Origin: an uncultured Burkholderiales bacterium
GTDB lineage: Bacteria; Pseudomonadota; Gammaproteobacteria; Burkholderiales; Burkholderiaceae_C
Direction: 5' to 3'
Length of the DNA stretch: 43,639 bases
Assembly (NCBI GenBank): GCA_937871935.1
Contig: CALMQI010000227.1
Location: 1 to 43,639, forward strand
The notes under the pieces are model-generated. The model was given only the letters and a program-made list of their open reading frames with translations. It searched no databases and was not told where the DNA came from. The position numbers and the translations under genes are program-made. The stretch's first letter is position 1; the number at the start of each line of letters is the position of its first letter. Below are positions 1 through 8,179 of the stretch, piece after piece.

Positions 1-163
1 TCGCCTGGCGCTGTGCGGCATCGAGCGTGCCGCTGCGGTCGACCACGCGGCCCTCGAGCGCGGGCACCGGCAGCACGTCCTGCGCGCGGGCCTGGCCGCA
101 CCAGGCGGCCAGCAGCAGCATCAGCAGCGCCGGCGCGAGAGCGCGCGCCCGGCTCCAGCTCAT
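1..163 (-). CDS. TPM-domain (YgcG-like) exported protein, N-terminal part only
   Basis: The reading frame starts at an ATG (163) and runs off the left edge of the window, so only 54 residues are visible. They show a signal peptide (basic start, Leu/Ala-rich core, cleavage near QARAQ) followed by a segment reading VPALEGRVVDRSGTLDA. That phrase, 'valid-looking VxDxxGxL' right after the signal peptide, is typical of the start of TPM domains, which in other bacteria sit next to LemA. The gene begins 10 bases after the lemA stop, so the two are very likely co-transcribed. TPM proteins are envelope proteins whose biochemical role is poorly settled. The family call depends on a short stretch plus the lemA context. 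Confidence 0.72.
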   Translation of the reverse strand, partial: MSWSRARALAPALLMLLLAAWCGQARAQDVLPVPALEGRVVDRSGTLDAAQRQA

Positions 164-173
164 GATCGTGCGA

Positions 174-809
174 TCACTTCGACGCCGCGGGGGCTGCCGG
201 CGGCGCGCTCTTGTCGAAGTTCACCGTCGGCGGCGTGCTGATCTGCGCTTCGTTGGCCACCGTGAAGCTCGGCTTGACCGAGTAGCTGAACAGCATCGCC
301 GTCAGGTTGGTCGGGAAGCTGCGCGTCAGCACGTTGTACTCGGCCACCGCCTTGATGTAGCGGTTGCGCGCCACGGTGATGCGGTTCTCGGTGCCTTCCA
401 GTTGCACGCGCAGGTCCTGGAAGCCCTGGTTGGCCTTCAGGTTGGGGTAGTTCTCGGTCACCACCAGCAGCCGGCTCAACGCACTCGACAATTCGCCCTG
501 CGCGGCCTGGAACTTGTTGAACGCCTCGGGGTTGTTGATCAGCTCCGGCGTGGCCTGGATCGACGTCGCCTTGGCGCGCGCTTCGACCACCTTGGTCAGC
601 GTCTCCTGCTCGAAGTTGGCCTCGCCCTTGACGGTACTGACGATGTTGGGAATCAGATCGGCGCGCCGCTGGTACTGGTTGAGCACCTCCGACCAGCCGG
701 CCTTGACCTGCTCGTCCAGCCGCTGGAAGTCGTTGTAGCCGCAGCCGCTCAGGCTCAGGACGGCCAACGCCGCCATGACCAGACCCATCCATCGCGAACG
801 CAAAGACAT
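174..809 (-). CDS. lemA: LemA family lipoprotein
   Basis: This 211-residue protein has an N-terminal signal peptide with a lipobox (LSGC, Cys near residue 23) and then the all-helical LemA domain, including the family-typical QRRADLIPNIVSTVKG segment and an FN..QG.LSSALSRLL.VTE..P.LKA.Q.F region. It should be a membrane-anchored protein facing the periplasm. The ATG at 809 is preceded by a near-perfect Shine-Dalgarno (AAGGAGGA). The next gene, a TPM-domain protein, follows after 10 bases. Upstream, only 80 bases separate it from the GT51 gene of the exosortase block and I see no clear terminator there, so read-through from that block is possible. LemA function remains uncertain in general. 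Confidence 0.93.
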   Translation of the reverse strand: MSLRSRWMGLVMAALAVLSLSGCGYNDFQRLDEQVKAGWSEVLNQYQRRADLIPNIVSTVKGEANFEQETLTKVVEARAKATSIQATPELINNPEAFNKFQAAQGELSSALSRLLVVTENYPNLKANQGFQDLRVQLEGTENRITVARNRYIKAVAEYNVLTRSFPTNLTAMLFSYSVKPSFTVANEAQISTPPTVNFDKSAPPAAPAASK

Positions 810-889
810 GGCAAGTCCTCCTTGGGGTGTCGCAGAAGCGGGCTGATGCTACCCGCGTCGCGGCCCAGGTGGGGCCGTACACGTCAACT

Positions 890-2143
890 TCAAGGCAGCC
901 AGTCTTCGACCTGCGTCGACGCCAGCGCACGTTGCGCGGCCGTCATCGGTCGCATGCCGGCGAGGATCTCGCGCACGCGATCGCGGTCGATGCGCCGCTC
1001 GTCGGCCCAGCTGTGCAGCTGCGCATCGGGGTTGCGCAGCAGAGATACCAGCCATGCCGACGACACCGGGCCCAGTTTGGCCGCTGGTTTGCCGAGGTAG
1101 ACCTGCGCCGCGCGCTCGGCGCCGCAGACACCGTCGCCCCAGGGCGCGAGCGCGAGGTACAGCTGCAGGATGCGCGCCTTGCCGAGCGTGTGCTCCATCT
1201 CCACGGCATAGAGCAGCTCGCGCAGCTTGCGGGCGGCGCTGCGGTCGTCGCCGGTGAAGGCGAGCTTGGCCAGCTGCTGCGTCAGCGTGCTGCCGCCGCG
1301 CCAGTCGCCGGGTGCGTCGGCGTTGTGGCGCAGCGCGGCCAGCATTTCGCCGAGGTCGTAGCCCGGGTGCTCGAAGAAGCGCGCGTCCTCGGCCGCCACC
1401 AGCGCACGCGGCAACCAGCCGGCGAGCGGCTCGCCGTCGCTGGCCGACGTGCGGCAGGCGGCCGGCAACTGCGCGTCATGCAGGCGTTCGGTGGCCAGGC
1501 CCGACACCGCGAGGCCCTCGATCACCGGTTGCACGCGCCAGGTGCCGTCGGGCCAGCGGCCGTGCAGCACCGCGGCCACCGAACCCGTCACCTGCACCTG
1601 GCCGGCCTCGGGCAGGTCGCGCGCGAAGACGCCGACGACGCGTGAAGCCGGCGTCGGCGCCAGCTGCAGCTCGACGTCGGCGCCACGCGCGGTGAGCTTG
1701 CCCTTCCACTGCAACGTGATCTCGTGCGCGCCCTCGCCCAGCAGCAGATCGCCGCTGAACCGATCGGCCCCCAGCGGCCGCAGCTGTGCGCGCGCCCGCG
1801 CCCATTGCAGCGGCGCCGGCCCGAGTGCCGGCCACTGCAGTGTGCACGGCGCGCACTGGGCTTCGAGCCCGTCGTGGCGGCGCTGCAGGTGCCAGTGGCC
1901 GAACGGCGTGCGCAGCATGCGGCCGTCGAGCAAGGCGACACCGAGCGGATGCGTCGCGAAGCGCAGCAGCACCGGCAGGCTGATCGCGCGCTGCCACGGG
2001 CCGAACGAGATCTCGGCGCGCCACTCGTCGTCGGCCGGCTGCAGCAGGCGCAGCAGCAACGCCAGCAGCGCGATCCCCAGCAGCGCGGCCACGGCGGCAA
2101 CGACGGCAAGCGTCCATGCCAGGCGGCGCAGGATCGGCTTCAC
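890..2143 (-). CDS. Membrane-anchored GT51 peptidoglycan glycosyltransferase of the exosortase operon
   Basis: The GTG start (2143) shares a GTGA overlap with the preceding stop. The 417-residue product has a transmembrane segment (about residues 9-35), roughly 200 residues of unrecognised extracytoplasmic sequence, and then a GT51 lipid II glycosyltransferase domain. The GT51 signatures are clear: AEDARFFEHPGYD with the candidate catalytic Glu252, GGSTLTQQLAK (283-293), an RK..E...A.E.E motif, and an ILQLYL..APWGDG.CGAE.AA..YLGK region. There is no transpeptidase domain, as in MtgA, but MtgA is about 240 residues and lacks the large N-terminal domain seen here. It probably polymerises glycan strands at the outer face of the inner membrane. 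It is the last gene of the VIT/vWA-exosortase block. The N-terminal region could be a recruitment domain; that is inference. Confidence 0.85.
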   Translation of the reverse strand: MKPILRRLAWTLAVVAAVAALLGIALLALLLRLLQPADDEWRAEISFGPWQRAISLPVLLRFATHPLGVALLDGRMLRTPFGHWHLQRRHDGLEAQCAPCTLQWPALGPAPLQWARARAQLRPLGADRFSGDLLLGEGAHEITLQWKGKLTARGADVELQLAPTPASRVVGVFARDLPEAGQVQVTGSVAAVLHGRWPDGTWRVQPVIEGLAVSGLATERLHDAQLPAACRTSASDGEPLAGWLPRALVAAEDARFFEHPGYDLGEMLAALRHNADAPGDWRGGSTLTQQLAKLAFTGDDRSAARKLRELLYAVEMEHTLGKARILQLYLALAPWGDGVCGAERAAQVYLGKPAAKLGPVSSAWLVSLLRNPDAQLHSWADERRIDRDRVREILAGMRPMTAAQRALASTQVEDWLP

Positions 2144-2697
2144 AGCAGTGCCTCGACGCGGGTGACGGCCCGCCAGGGACCGACCGAGCGGCCCAGCGTC
2201 GCGGCCCAGAACCACGCCGAGGTGTCGGTGAAGGCCTGCTCGTGCGCGTCGACGATGCGCTCGCACACCCGCAGCGGCGTGCCGTCGGCGCGCACCGCGA
2301 CGAAGCAGCGCCACAGGCGCGATCGGTCGTCCGACTCGAGCCGGGCTGCGTCGATGCGGTAACCCAGCGCACGAAAACAGTCGGCAGCCGGATGCAGTGT
2401 GCGAGTCGGCCGCGTCACGTCGCGCAGCACCCAGACCGCGTCGATCGACTCGAAGCGCCCGATGCGGCCGGGAAACTGCGTGGCGAAGCGCTGCTCCACC
2501 GCGCTCAGGGCCAGCGGACGCAGTGCTTCGCCGTCCCAGACCGAGGGCCACTCGGCAGCCGGCGCGGCGGCCGCTGCCGGTGCTGCGCTGCGGCCGGCGA
2601 GCGGCAGCAGGGCACAAGCGGCCAGCGCGAGCGCCAGCGCGCGCGGCCAGTGCTCGGCCAACGTGTGGCGGCAGCGATCAAGCCACGAGCGCGACAT
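2140..2697 (-). CDS. EpsI-like exosortase-associated protein
   Basis: This 185-residue protein has one N-terminal transmembrane or signal segment (about residues 15-35) and then a compact extracytoplasmic domain. It lies between the exosortase gene (20-base overlap) and the GT51 gene (GTGA overlap). The domain contains TLHPAADCFRALGY, then LWRCFVAVRADG, LRVCERIVDA and DTSAWFWAATLG. This resembles the EpsI/exosortase C-terminal-associated domain, which often has an 'HPPEVC...G' step and a W-W-Y tail. Three Cys residues in the soluble part suggest a disulfide or a thiol function. I assign it as the partner protein of this exosortase from context and weak motif similarity; a direct enzymatic role is not shown. 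Confidence 0.6.
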   Translation of the reverse strand: MSRSWLDRCRHTLAEHWPRALALALAACALLPLAGRSAAPAAAAAPAAEWPSVWDGEALRPLALSAVEQRFATQFPGRIGRFESIDAVWVLRDVTRPTRTLHPAADCFRALGYRIDAARLESDDRSRLWRCFVAVRADGTPLRVCERIVDAHEQAFTDTSAWFWAATLGRSVGPWRAVTRVEALL

Positions 2698-3523
2698 GGT
2701 GGCTCCTGAGCATCTGGGTGGGTTGCATCAGCGCGCACACCGCGACGGCCAGGGCCGCCAGGCAGGCCAGGCCGATGCCCTGGTGCGCCAGCGCGGACAG
2801 CCCTTCAGGCCGCGCTTCCAGCGCAACCAGCACGCTGTTGCGCAGCACGTTCATCGCCAGCACCAGCGCGCCCACCAGCGGCAGCCGGCGCACGAACGCT
2901 GCGTCGGGCAGTGCCTGCCAGGCGGCGCTGGCGCAGGCACCGAAATAGCCGAGCCAGGCCATCTGCACCCCGGAGCACGGCGCGTCGACGATCAGCAGGC
3001 GGCCGCTCACCTGCAGCGCTGCGCCGGTGCGCAGGGCATCGACGCCGAACGCCTGCAGCACGAGTGCACTGGCCTCGGCGGTGAATACGCGCAACGGCCA
3101 GCCGACGTAGAACTGCAGCGACGCCACCAGCGGCAGCGCGAGCAGCAGCAGCCCGACCAACGGCGCCAGCGGCCGTTGCGCCGGCCACCACGCGGCCAGC
3201 GCCCCGGCGAGAGCGAGCGCGGCGATCACGCCGGCGGCCAGCGCCGGTGCACCCAGCACCCAGGCCGTGTTGGCGGCGAGGGTGATCACCACAGCCGCCG
3301 ACAGCCACGGCAGCCGCGGCGACAGGCGTAGCTCGCGAGCCTGCCGTGCGACGAACACCGCGAGTGCGGCCAGCGCCAGCAGGCCGAGCGGATCGTCGGA
3401 GCCGTCGAGCGCGCGCTCGACCAGATAGACGCCATGCGGCCACAGCACCAGCGACTGCAGCGCCAGCCAGTCGAGCGCCGACAGGCGCACCGGCGAGCAG
3501 GGGATGGTCTGTGCGAGGCTCAT
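2678..3523 (-). CDS. Exosortase (dedicated, single-target type)
   Basis: The protein has 281 residues and is almost entirely hydrophobic, with about eight membrane segments. It carries the exosortase/archaeosortase residues: Cys183 in DAPCSGVQMAWLGYFG, Arg228 in NVLRNSVLV and His247 in ALAHQGIG. Exosortases cut proteins at C-terminal PEP-CTERM tails in the inner membrane and pass them to an unknown acceptor. I chose the ATG at 3523 because it forms an ATGA overlap with the stop of the VIT/vWA gene and has a GGAG upstream; an ATG at 3535 would add four residues. The only candidate substrate in the window is the upstream VIT/vWA protein. It may match one of the named Xrt subfamilies (possibly XrtQ), but I cannot verify which. 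Confidence 0.9.
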   Translation of the reverse strand: MSLAQTIPCSPVRLSALDWLALQSLVLWPHGVYLVERALDGSDDPLGLLALAALAVFVARQARELRLSPRLPWLSAAVVITLAANTAWVLGAPALAAGVIAALALAGALAAWWPAQRPLAPLVGLLLLALPLVASLQFYVGWPLRVFTAEASALVLQAFGVDALRTGAALQVSGRLLIVDAPCSGVQMAWLGYFGACASAAWQALPDAAFVRRLPLVGALVLAMNVLRNSVLVALEARPEGLSALAHQGIGLACLAALAVAVCALMQPTQMLRSHHVALVA

Positions 3524-5613
3524 CGCACGCTCCACGCGGCGACGATGCGGCGACGCCGCCAGGCCAACGCCGCCATCACGCAGACCGTCGCCGCCAGGGC
3601 CAGCGGCCAGGCCGGCTCGGGCGTGGTCGGTACCACGGCGCCGATCGCGGTGCCGGCCGTGGTGCTTTCGGCGCCGACCGCCAGCGCGCTCACGCCCTGC
3701 GGCAGCGGCAACGGCTGCACCACCGGCAGCGCGGCGTCGTGCGTGCGCACGACCTGGTCGACCGCGATGAAGCTGGTGTAGGCGGTGAGCAACCCGTAGC
3801 GCAAGCCGAGCGCGGTGATCGGCTCACGCTGCGCCTGGCCGCCCACCAGTGCCTCGTCGTCGCCGAGTTGCGCGATGCGCTGCCGCGCCCACAGATGGCG
3901 CAGTGCCACGGCATCGCTCGACGGCGCCGGCGCGTGGACGACGTCGACATGATCGCCGCTCGCACTGCGGCCCTCCAGCACCAGCCTGGCGCCCTGCGGG
4001 TTGCCGCGCCACTTGCCCCACACCAGCACCGGGCGCCCGCCCAGCACGTCGGGCAGCGCGGTCGGCTCGACGTCGTAGACATCGAGTCCTTCGAAGCGCG
4101 CGTTCAATCGTGTGAGCACCGGTGCGTCGATGATGTGGCGCAGCCGCTCGGCCTGCCGCGCGGCCTGCTCGGGCCGCGTGACGATGAACGCCTCGCCCTG
4201 GCCGGCGCGCGCCAGGCCCTCGATCAGGTGGCGGTTGACCGCGCTGCCGATGCCGAAGGCGAACACGTTGGCCTGCGACAGGTTGCGCCGCACCAGCTGG
4301 AACACCTCGTTCTCCACCGCGACATAACCGTCGGTGACCACGATCACGCTGCGCGACACGTCGGCCGGCTTCGGCAAGGCGGCGACGCGCCGCATGGCCG
4401 GCACGATCTCGGTCGAGCCGCCGCCGCCCATGCGGTCGATCGTCTTCAGCGCGCGCTCGATGTTGGCCCGCGTCGCTGGCACCGACTGCTCCGACAGTGC
4501 GCGGTTGCTGCCGGCGAACAGCAGCACGTTGAAGGTGTCGCTCGGCCGCAGGCCGCCGATCAGCTCGTTCAGCAGCACCTTGGCCGTCTGCAGCGGATAG
4601 CCGTGCATCGAGCCCGAGATGTCGACGACGAAGATGTAGTCGCGCGGGTTGATCTGCCCCGGGGCGATCACCTGCGGTGGCTCCACCAGCGCGAGGAAGA
4701 AGTTCTCCGCGTCGGGCGACGCCGCGTCGGGCGCCTGATACAGCATCAGGCCGGTGGCGGTGCGTTCGCCGGCGAGGCGGTATTCGAGGATGAAGTCGCG
4801 GTTGTCCGGGGCCGCGTCATCGGCCAGCGCCAACTGCACCTTGCGGCTGCCCAGACCCTGCGATTCGAGCTTGTGCGACACCGATTGCACGTCGGCGATC
4901 GGCAGAGGCGCTTCCAGCTTCACGCTCAGCGCGAAGCTCGCGCTCGATGCCACGCCGGGCTGCAGATGCGCGGTCGCGCTGAGCGCGCCGTTGTCGGGTG
5001 AGGCGCTCGGTGATCGATATCGTGGGCCGACCACGGTGGGGAACACGAAGCGATAGGCGCCCGCGTCCGGTGCGATCAGCTCGGTGTACTTGAGCTCCAC
5101 CCGCACGTCGTCGCCGGGCAGGATGTTGGCCACGTTCATCGAGAACACGTTGGGCCGCTCCTGTTCGAGCAGCGCCGTCGTCCTGCCCTCGCGCTTGGCG
5201 CCCTCGTACTCCAGCCGTGCGCGCTGCTTCTCGCGGATCTGCGCCACGATCTGCCGCTCGCCCAGACGCACCGTCATCGCGTGCACCGCGGCGCGCGTCG
5301 AGCCCGGAAAGACATACTTGGCCTCGATCGGGCGCTGGCCCTCGTTGCGATAGTGCTGCGTCACAGTCACGTCGGCGATCACGCCGGCGATGCGCACGTC
5401 GACCGTGGTGCCCTTCAGCGGCAACACGTCGAGCGCCGGATCGTCGCTGCGCACGTGGAAGTACGGGCTTTCGGCGCGTCGCGCCTCGACGTCGTCGGCA
5501 TGGGCGGGCGGCCAGGCGATCAGCAGCAGCGTGGCGAACAGGGCGAGCGCGATGCACACGAGCACGCGGCCGGTGCTCGATAGCGGTCGCAACGGGGGCA
5601 GGGGTTGGCGCAT
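3520..5613 (-). CDS. VIT/vWA surface protein with C-terminal PEP-CTERM-like sorting tail
   Basis: This 697-residue exported protein has a signal peptide (residues about 15-39), a VIT domain (about 50-180), and a von Willebrand A domain (about 325-500) with an intact metal-site motif DISGS at 331-335. Near the end comes TTPEPAW, a hydrophobic stretch and a run of four Arg: the three-part PEP-CTERM layout. The overall build matches the proteobacterial 'sortase target' VIT/vWA family, but with an exosortase tail instead of an LPXTG tail. The ATG at 5613 has a GGAGA about 10 bases upstream and starts the signal peptide directly; a longer frame from 5742 would run through the regulatory region. 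It is the first gene of its operon and the presumed substrate of the exosortase. Confidence 0.9.
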   Translation of the reverse strand: MRQPLPPLRPLSSTGRVLVCIALALFATLLLIAWPPAHADDVEARRAESPYFHVRSDDPALDVLPLKGTTVDVRIAGVIADVTVTQHYRNEGQRPIEAKYVFPGSTRAAVHAMTVRLGERQIVAQIREKQRARLEYEGAKREGRTTALLEQERPNVFSMNVANILPGDDVRVELKYTELIAPDAGAYRFVFPTVVGPRYRSPSASPDNGALSATAHLQPGVASSASFALSVKLEAPLPIADVQSVSHKLESQGLGSRKVQLALADDAAPDNRDFILEYRLAGERTATGLMLYQAPDAASPDAENFFLALVEPPQVIAPGQINPRDYIFVVDISGSMHGYPLQTAKVLLNELIGGLRPSDTFNVLLFAGSNRALSEQSVPATRANIERALKTIDRMGGGGSTEIVPAMRRVAALPKPADVSRSVIVVTDGYVAVENEVFQLVRRNLSQANVFAFGIGSAVNRHLIEGLARAGQGEAFIVTRPEQAARQAERLRHIIDAPVLTRLNARFEGLDVYDVEPTALPDVLGGRPVLVWGKWRGNPQGARLVLEGRSASGDHVDVVHAPAPSSDAVALRHLWARQRIAQLGDDEALVGGQAQREPITALGLRYGLLTAYTSFIAVDQVVRTHDAALPVVQPLPLPQGVSALAVGAESTTAGTAIGAVVPTTPEPAWPLALAATVCVMAALAWRRRRIVAAWSVR

Positions 5614-5704
5614 GACAGTTTCTCCGGCGGGGCGCGGCTCGACGTGGCGCGCGACCTGCCGCCACTGTCGGCGCGGCGTGCGAAGCCCGGAGGAAGCGCC
5701 GATG

Positions 5705-5720
5705 CGGCGCGTGCGCGCCG
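5705..5720. repeat. 16-base perfect palindrome upstream of the VIT/vWA gene
   Basis: CGGCGCG and CGCGCCG flank a TG spacer. It lies directly beside the CreB-type direct repeat, on the side nearer the VIT/vWA gene. It could be a second protein site or a hairpin in the leader. High GC makes short palindromes likely by chance, so the meaning is open. Confidence 0.5.
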
Positions 5721-5721
5721 T

Positions 5722-5737
5722 GTGAAGGCACGGTGAA
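5722..5737 (-). promoter_or_regulatory. Candidate CreB binding site (cre-tag direct repeat)
   Basis: On the minus strand the bases read TTCAC, a six-base spacer, then TTCAC, exactly the spacing of the cre-tag (TTCAC-N6-TTCAC) bound by CreB in enterobacteria. It lies 108 bases upstream of the VIT/vWA start and 52 bases downstream of the creC stop, in the orientation expected for activating the exosortase operon. creB and creC are the genes immediately upstream. The match is seen directly; that CreB binds it here is inference. Confidence 0.7.
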
Positions 5738-5789
5738 GTCACGTTGCGCCATGACGGCGCACGGACGTTGCCGCGTCAACCCGGCGCGG

Positions 5790-7469
5790 TCAGCGCGCCG
5801 GCGCCGTGTCGCGCGCCGGCAGGCTCAGGCTGGCCAGTGCGCCGCCGGCGTCGCCGTTGCGCAGCGTGACGCGGCCGCGGTGCAGCGTGGCGATCTGCCG
5901 CACGAAGGCCAGGCCGAGTCCGGTGCTCTTGCGCTGGTTGTGGGGACGCGCCAGCGAAAAGAACTTCTCGAATACCTTGTCGTCGGCAAAGGCCGGGATG
6001 CCGGGGCCCTGGTCCTGCACGGTCACCTGGGCCTGCTTCGCATCGCGCCGCAGTGCGACGTCGATGGTTCCGCCGGCCGGCGAGAAGTCGATCGCGTTGT
6101 CGATCAGGTTGCCGACGGCGCGGCGCAGTAGCAGCGGGTCGCCATCGACGGTCGCCTCGGGCCCGTCGAGCAGGCGCACGGTCACCCGTCGTGGCGCGCC
6201 GGTGGCCTCGGCGCTGGCCACCAGCTCGCACAGCAGCGGCCGCAGCGCCACCGGCTCGGCCTGCTCCAGGCTGCGCCGCCGCTCCAGCGCGGTGAGCTCC
6301 ATCATGCGATCGACCAGCTCCTGGATGCGCTGCGTCTCGCGACCGATGTTGGACAGAAAGCGCTGACGGTCGGCCTCGGGCATGCCGGCCTCGCGCAGCA
6401 GCTCGGCCGCGCCGCTGATGGCCGACAGCGGGCTCTTCAGCTCGTGGGTGAGCGTCTGCACGTAGTCGGCCACGTAGTGGCGGCCGGCCAGCGCGTCGCG
6501 CATCTCGTCGAACGCGGCGACCAGCGAGCCGATCGCGCGCCGGCTCAGCAGGGGCAGGTCGAGCCGGCGTTGCCGGCGCACGATGCGCGCCAGGTCGGTC
6601 ACCAGGCCGAGCGGCCGCACCAGCCATACACTGACGATCACCGCCAGCAGCAGCACCGCGGCCACCGAGGTGACGCCGACCATCAGCGTCTTGCGGCGCG
6701 CCGCCTCGATGAACTGGCCGAAGCTCTGCACCGGCTTGGCCATCGACACCGCGCCGACGATGCGCCCGTCCAGCCGCACCGGCACCGCGACCACCATCAC
6801 CGAGGTGTTCACGTCGCCGTCGATGTCGGTGCTGGTGCGTGCACCGTACTGGCCGGCGAGCGCGAGGCGCACGTCGCGCCATTGCGAATAGTCCGCTCCT
6901 TCGTGGCGGCCGAGCGAGTCGAACAACACGATGCCGTCGGCATCGACGACGGTGGCGCGCAGCTCCACGCTCTCCTTGCGCACGCCGAAGATGTCGGCGC
7001 TGAAGCGTCGCGCGTACAACTCGCGGAACAGCGGGGCGAGCCAGCGGGTGTCGATGCTCGCGGCCGAGCCGACGGCTGCGACCGGCGCCGCGCCCGCGGC
7101 CGCGCCTGGCGCTGCGCCGCCGGCTGCGCCTTCCACAGCGGAAGACGCTGCGGCTTCTGCAGGAGCGCTTGCCGTGCCCGTCGCCGCGGCGCTCGCTCCC
7201 TCGCCGATCGCGGCGGCACTCGCCGCAGCGCTCGCCGCCACGAGCGGCTCACTCGCGGCAACGACGGGCGCAACCGGCACGACGATCGGCGTCGTCGCAC
7301 GTTGCTGCTCGATCAGGGTCGCCATCAGGTACGCCGTCTCGACGAGGGACTCCTCGGCCGATTCGCGGTAGCGCGGATCGATGTCGGCGAGCAGGCGGTA
7401 CATCAGCAGCCCGACGCCGACGGCATAGACCAGCAGGATGCCGGCGAACACGCGGGTGCGTGCGGTCAT
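5790..7469 (-). CDS. creC: Sensor histidine kinase CreC
   Basis: This 559-residue kinase has a first transmembrane segment (about 8-27), a periplasmic sensor region, a second one (about 262-284), a HAMP-like linker, the phospho-acceptor His342 in THELKSPLSA, and an ATPase domain with GNLIDNAIDF, a GPGIP box and STGLGLAF. The phrases RESAEESLVETA near the start, WRDVRLALAGQYGAR in the sensor and FEKFFSLARP near the end match CreC closely. CreBC responds to metabolic state and, in several genera, to cell-wall disturbance. The ATG at 7469 overlaps the creB stop (ATGA). Unlike enterobacterial CreC, residues about 58-138 form an Ala/Gly/Pro-rich linker in the periplasmic part. No creD lies nearby. 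Confidence 0.92.
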   Translation of the reverse strand: MTARTRVFAGILLVYAVGVGLLMYRLLADIDPRYRESAEESLVETAYLMATLIEQQRATTPIVVPVAPVVAASEPLVAASAAASAAAIGEGASAAATGTASAPAEAAASSAVEGAAGGAAPGAAAGAAPVAAVGSAASIDTRWLAPLFRELYARRFSADIFGVRKESVELRATVVDADGIVLFDSLGRHEGADYSQWRDVRLALAGQYGARTSTDIDGDVNTSVMVVAVPVRLDGRIVGAVSMAKPVQSFGQFIEAARRKTLMVGVTSVAAVLLLAVIVSVWLVRPLGLVTDLARIVRRQRRLDLPLLSRRAIGSLVAAFDEMRDALAGRHYVADYVQTLTHELKSPLSAISGAAELLREAGMPEADRQRFLSNIGRETQRIQELVDRMMELTALERRRSLEQAEPVALRPLLCELVASAEATGAPRRVTVRLLDGPEATVDGDPLLLRRAVGNLIDNAIDFSPAGGTIDVALRRDAKQAQVTVQDQGPGIPAFADDKVFEKFFSLARPHNQRKSTGLGLAFVRQIATLHRGRVTLRNGDAGGALASLSLPARDTAPAR

Positions 7470-8179
7470 GACGACGGCAATGCAGCGGGCAGGTCCTCGG
7501 CCAGCGCGTAGCCGACGCCACGGTGCGTGCGGATCGGCTCCAGCGTCGGCGCCACCACCTTCAGCTTGGCGCGCACGGTCTTCACGTGGGCGTCGACCGT
7601 GCGGTCGAGGCTCTCGGTGGCGTCGCCCCACACCAGGCCGAGCAGCACGTCGCGCGTGAACACATGGCCCGGACGACGGGCCAGCGCGCGCAGCAACCCG
7701 AACTCGTAGCGCGACAGGTCGAGTACGCGGCCGTAGAAGCGGACGGTGCGGCGGTCATCGTCGACCTCGAACACGCGCGTGGGCGTGGCGTCGGTCGCAC
7801 CGGCCGCCGCCGGCCGCGCCGAGCGGCGCAGCACGCTGCGCACGCGCGCCACCAGCTCGCGCGGCGAGAACGGCTTGGCCACATAGTCGTCGGCGCCGAG
7901 TTCGAGGCCGACCACGCGGTCGATCTCGTCGCCGCGCGCGGTCAGAAAGACCACCGGCACGTCGGCGCGCTCGCGCAGCCGCTTGAACAGATCGAAGCCG
8001 TTCACATCGGGCAGTCCGACGTCGAGGATCACCAGCGCCGGCACCGCCTGCGCCAGCCACGCCAGCGCCGCCTCGCCGGTGGCGCACCAGGCCGGCTCGA
8101 AGCCCTCGGTGCGCAGCGCGTACTGCAGCGTGTCGGCGATGCCGGGCTCGTCCTCGACGATCAGGATCAGCGGCTTCAT
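7466..8179 (-). CDS. creB: Response regulator CreB
   Basis: The 237-residue protein has an OmpR-type layout: a receiver domain with acidic pair Glu9/Asp10, phospho-acceptor Asp53 (ILDVGLPD) and Lys in [12 protein letters not shown], then a winged-helix output domain ending in the usual [10 protein letters not shown]. The receiver wording, including [19 protein letters not shown], is very close to CreB. It should be phosphorylated by CreC, whose gene overlaps its stop codon by four bases. Its probable target is the direct repeat at 5722-5737 upstream of the VIT/vWA-exosortase operon. The ATG at 8179 lacks a good Shine-Dalgarno and has a TATGAT box 11 bases upstream, so the leader may be very short. 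Confidence 0.92.
   Translation of the reverse strand: MKPLILIVEDEPGIADTLQYALRTEGFEPAWCATGEAALAWLAQAVPALVILDVGLPDVNGFDLFKRLRERADVPVVFLTARGDEIDRVVGLELGADDYVAKPFSPRELVARVRSVLRRSARPAAAGATDATPTRVFEVDDDRRTVRFYGRVLDLSRYEFGLLRALARRPGHVFTRDVLLGLVWGDATESLDRTVDAHVKTVRAKLKVVAPTLEPIRTHRGVGYALAEDLPAALPSS

Noticed and set aside
3346..5001. A 551-codon plus-strand frame across the exosortase and VIT/vWA genes
   Set aside because: Shadow of the clear minus-strand genes; the product is Arg/His-rich with no recognisable domain.
5614..5742. Longer N-terminus for the VIT/vWA protein from a start at 5742
   Set aside because: It would put 43 Arg-rich residues before the signal peptide and would cover the cre-tag; the ATG at 5613 has a good ribosome site.
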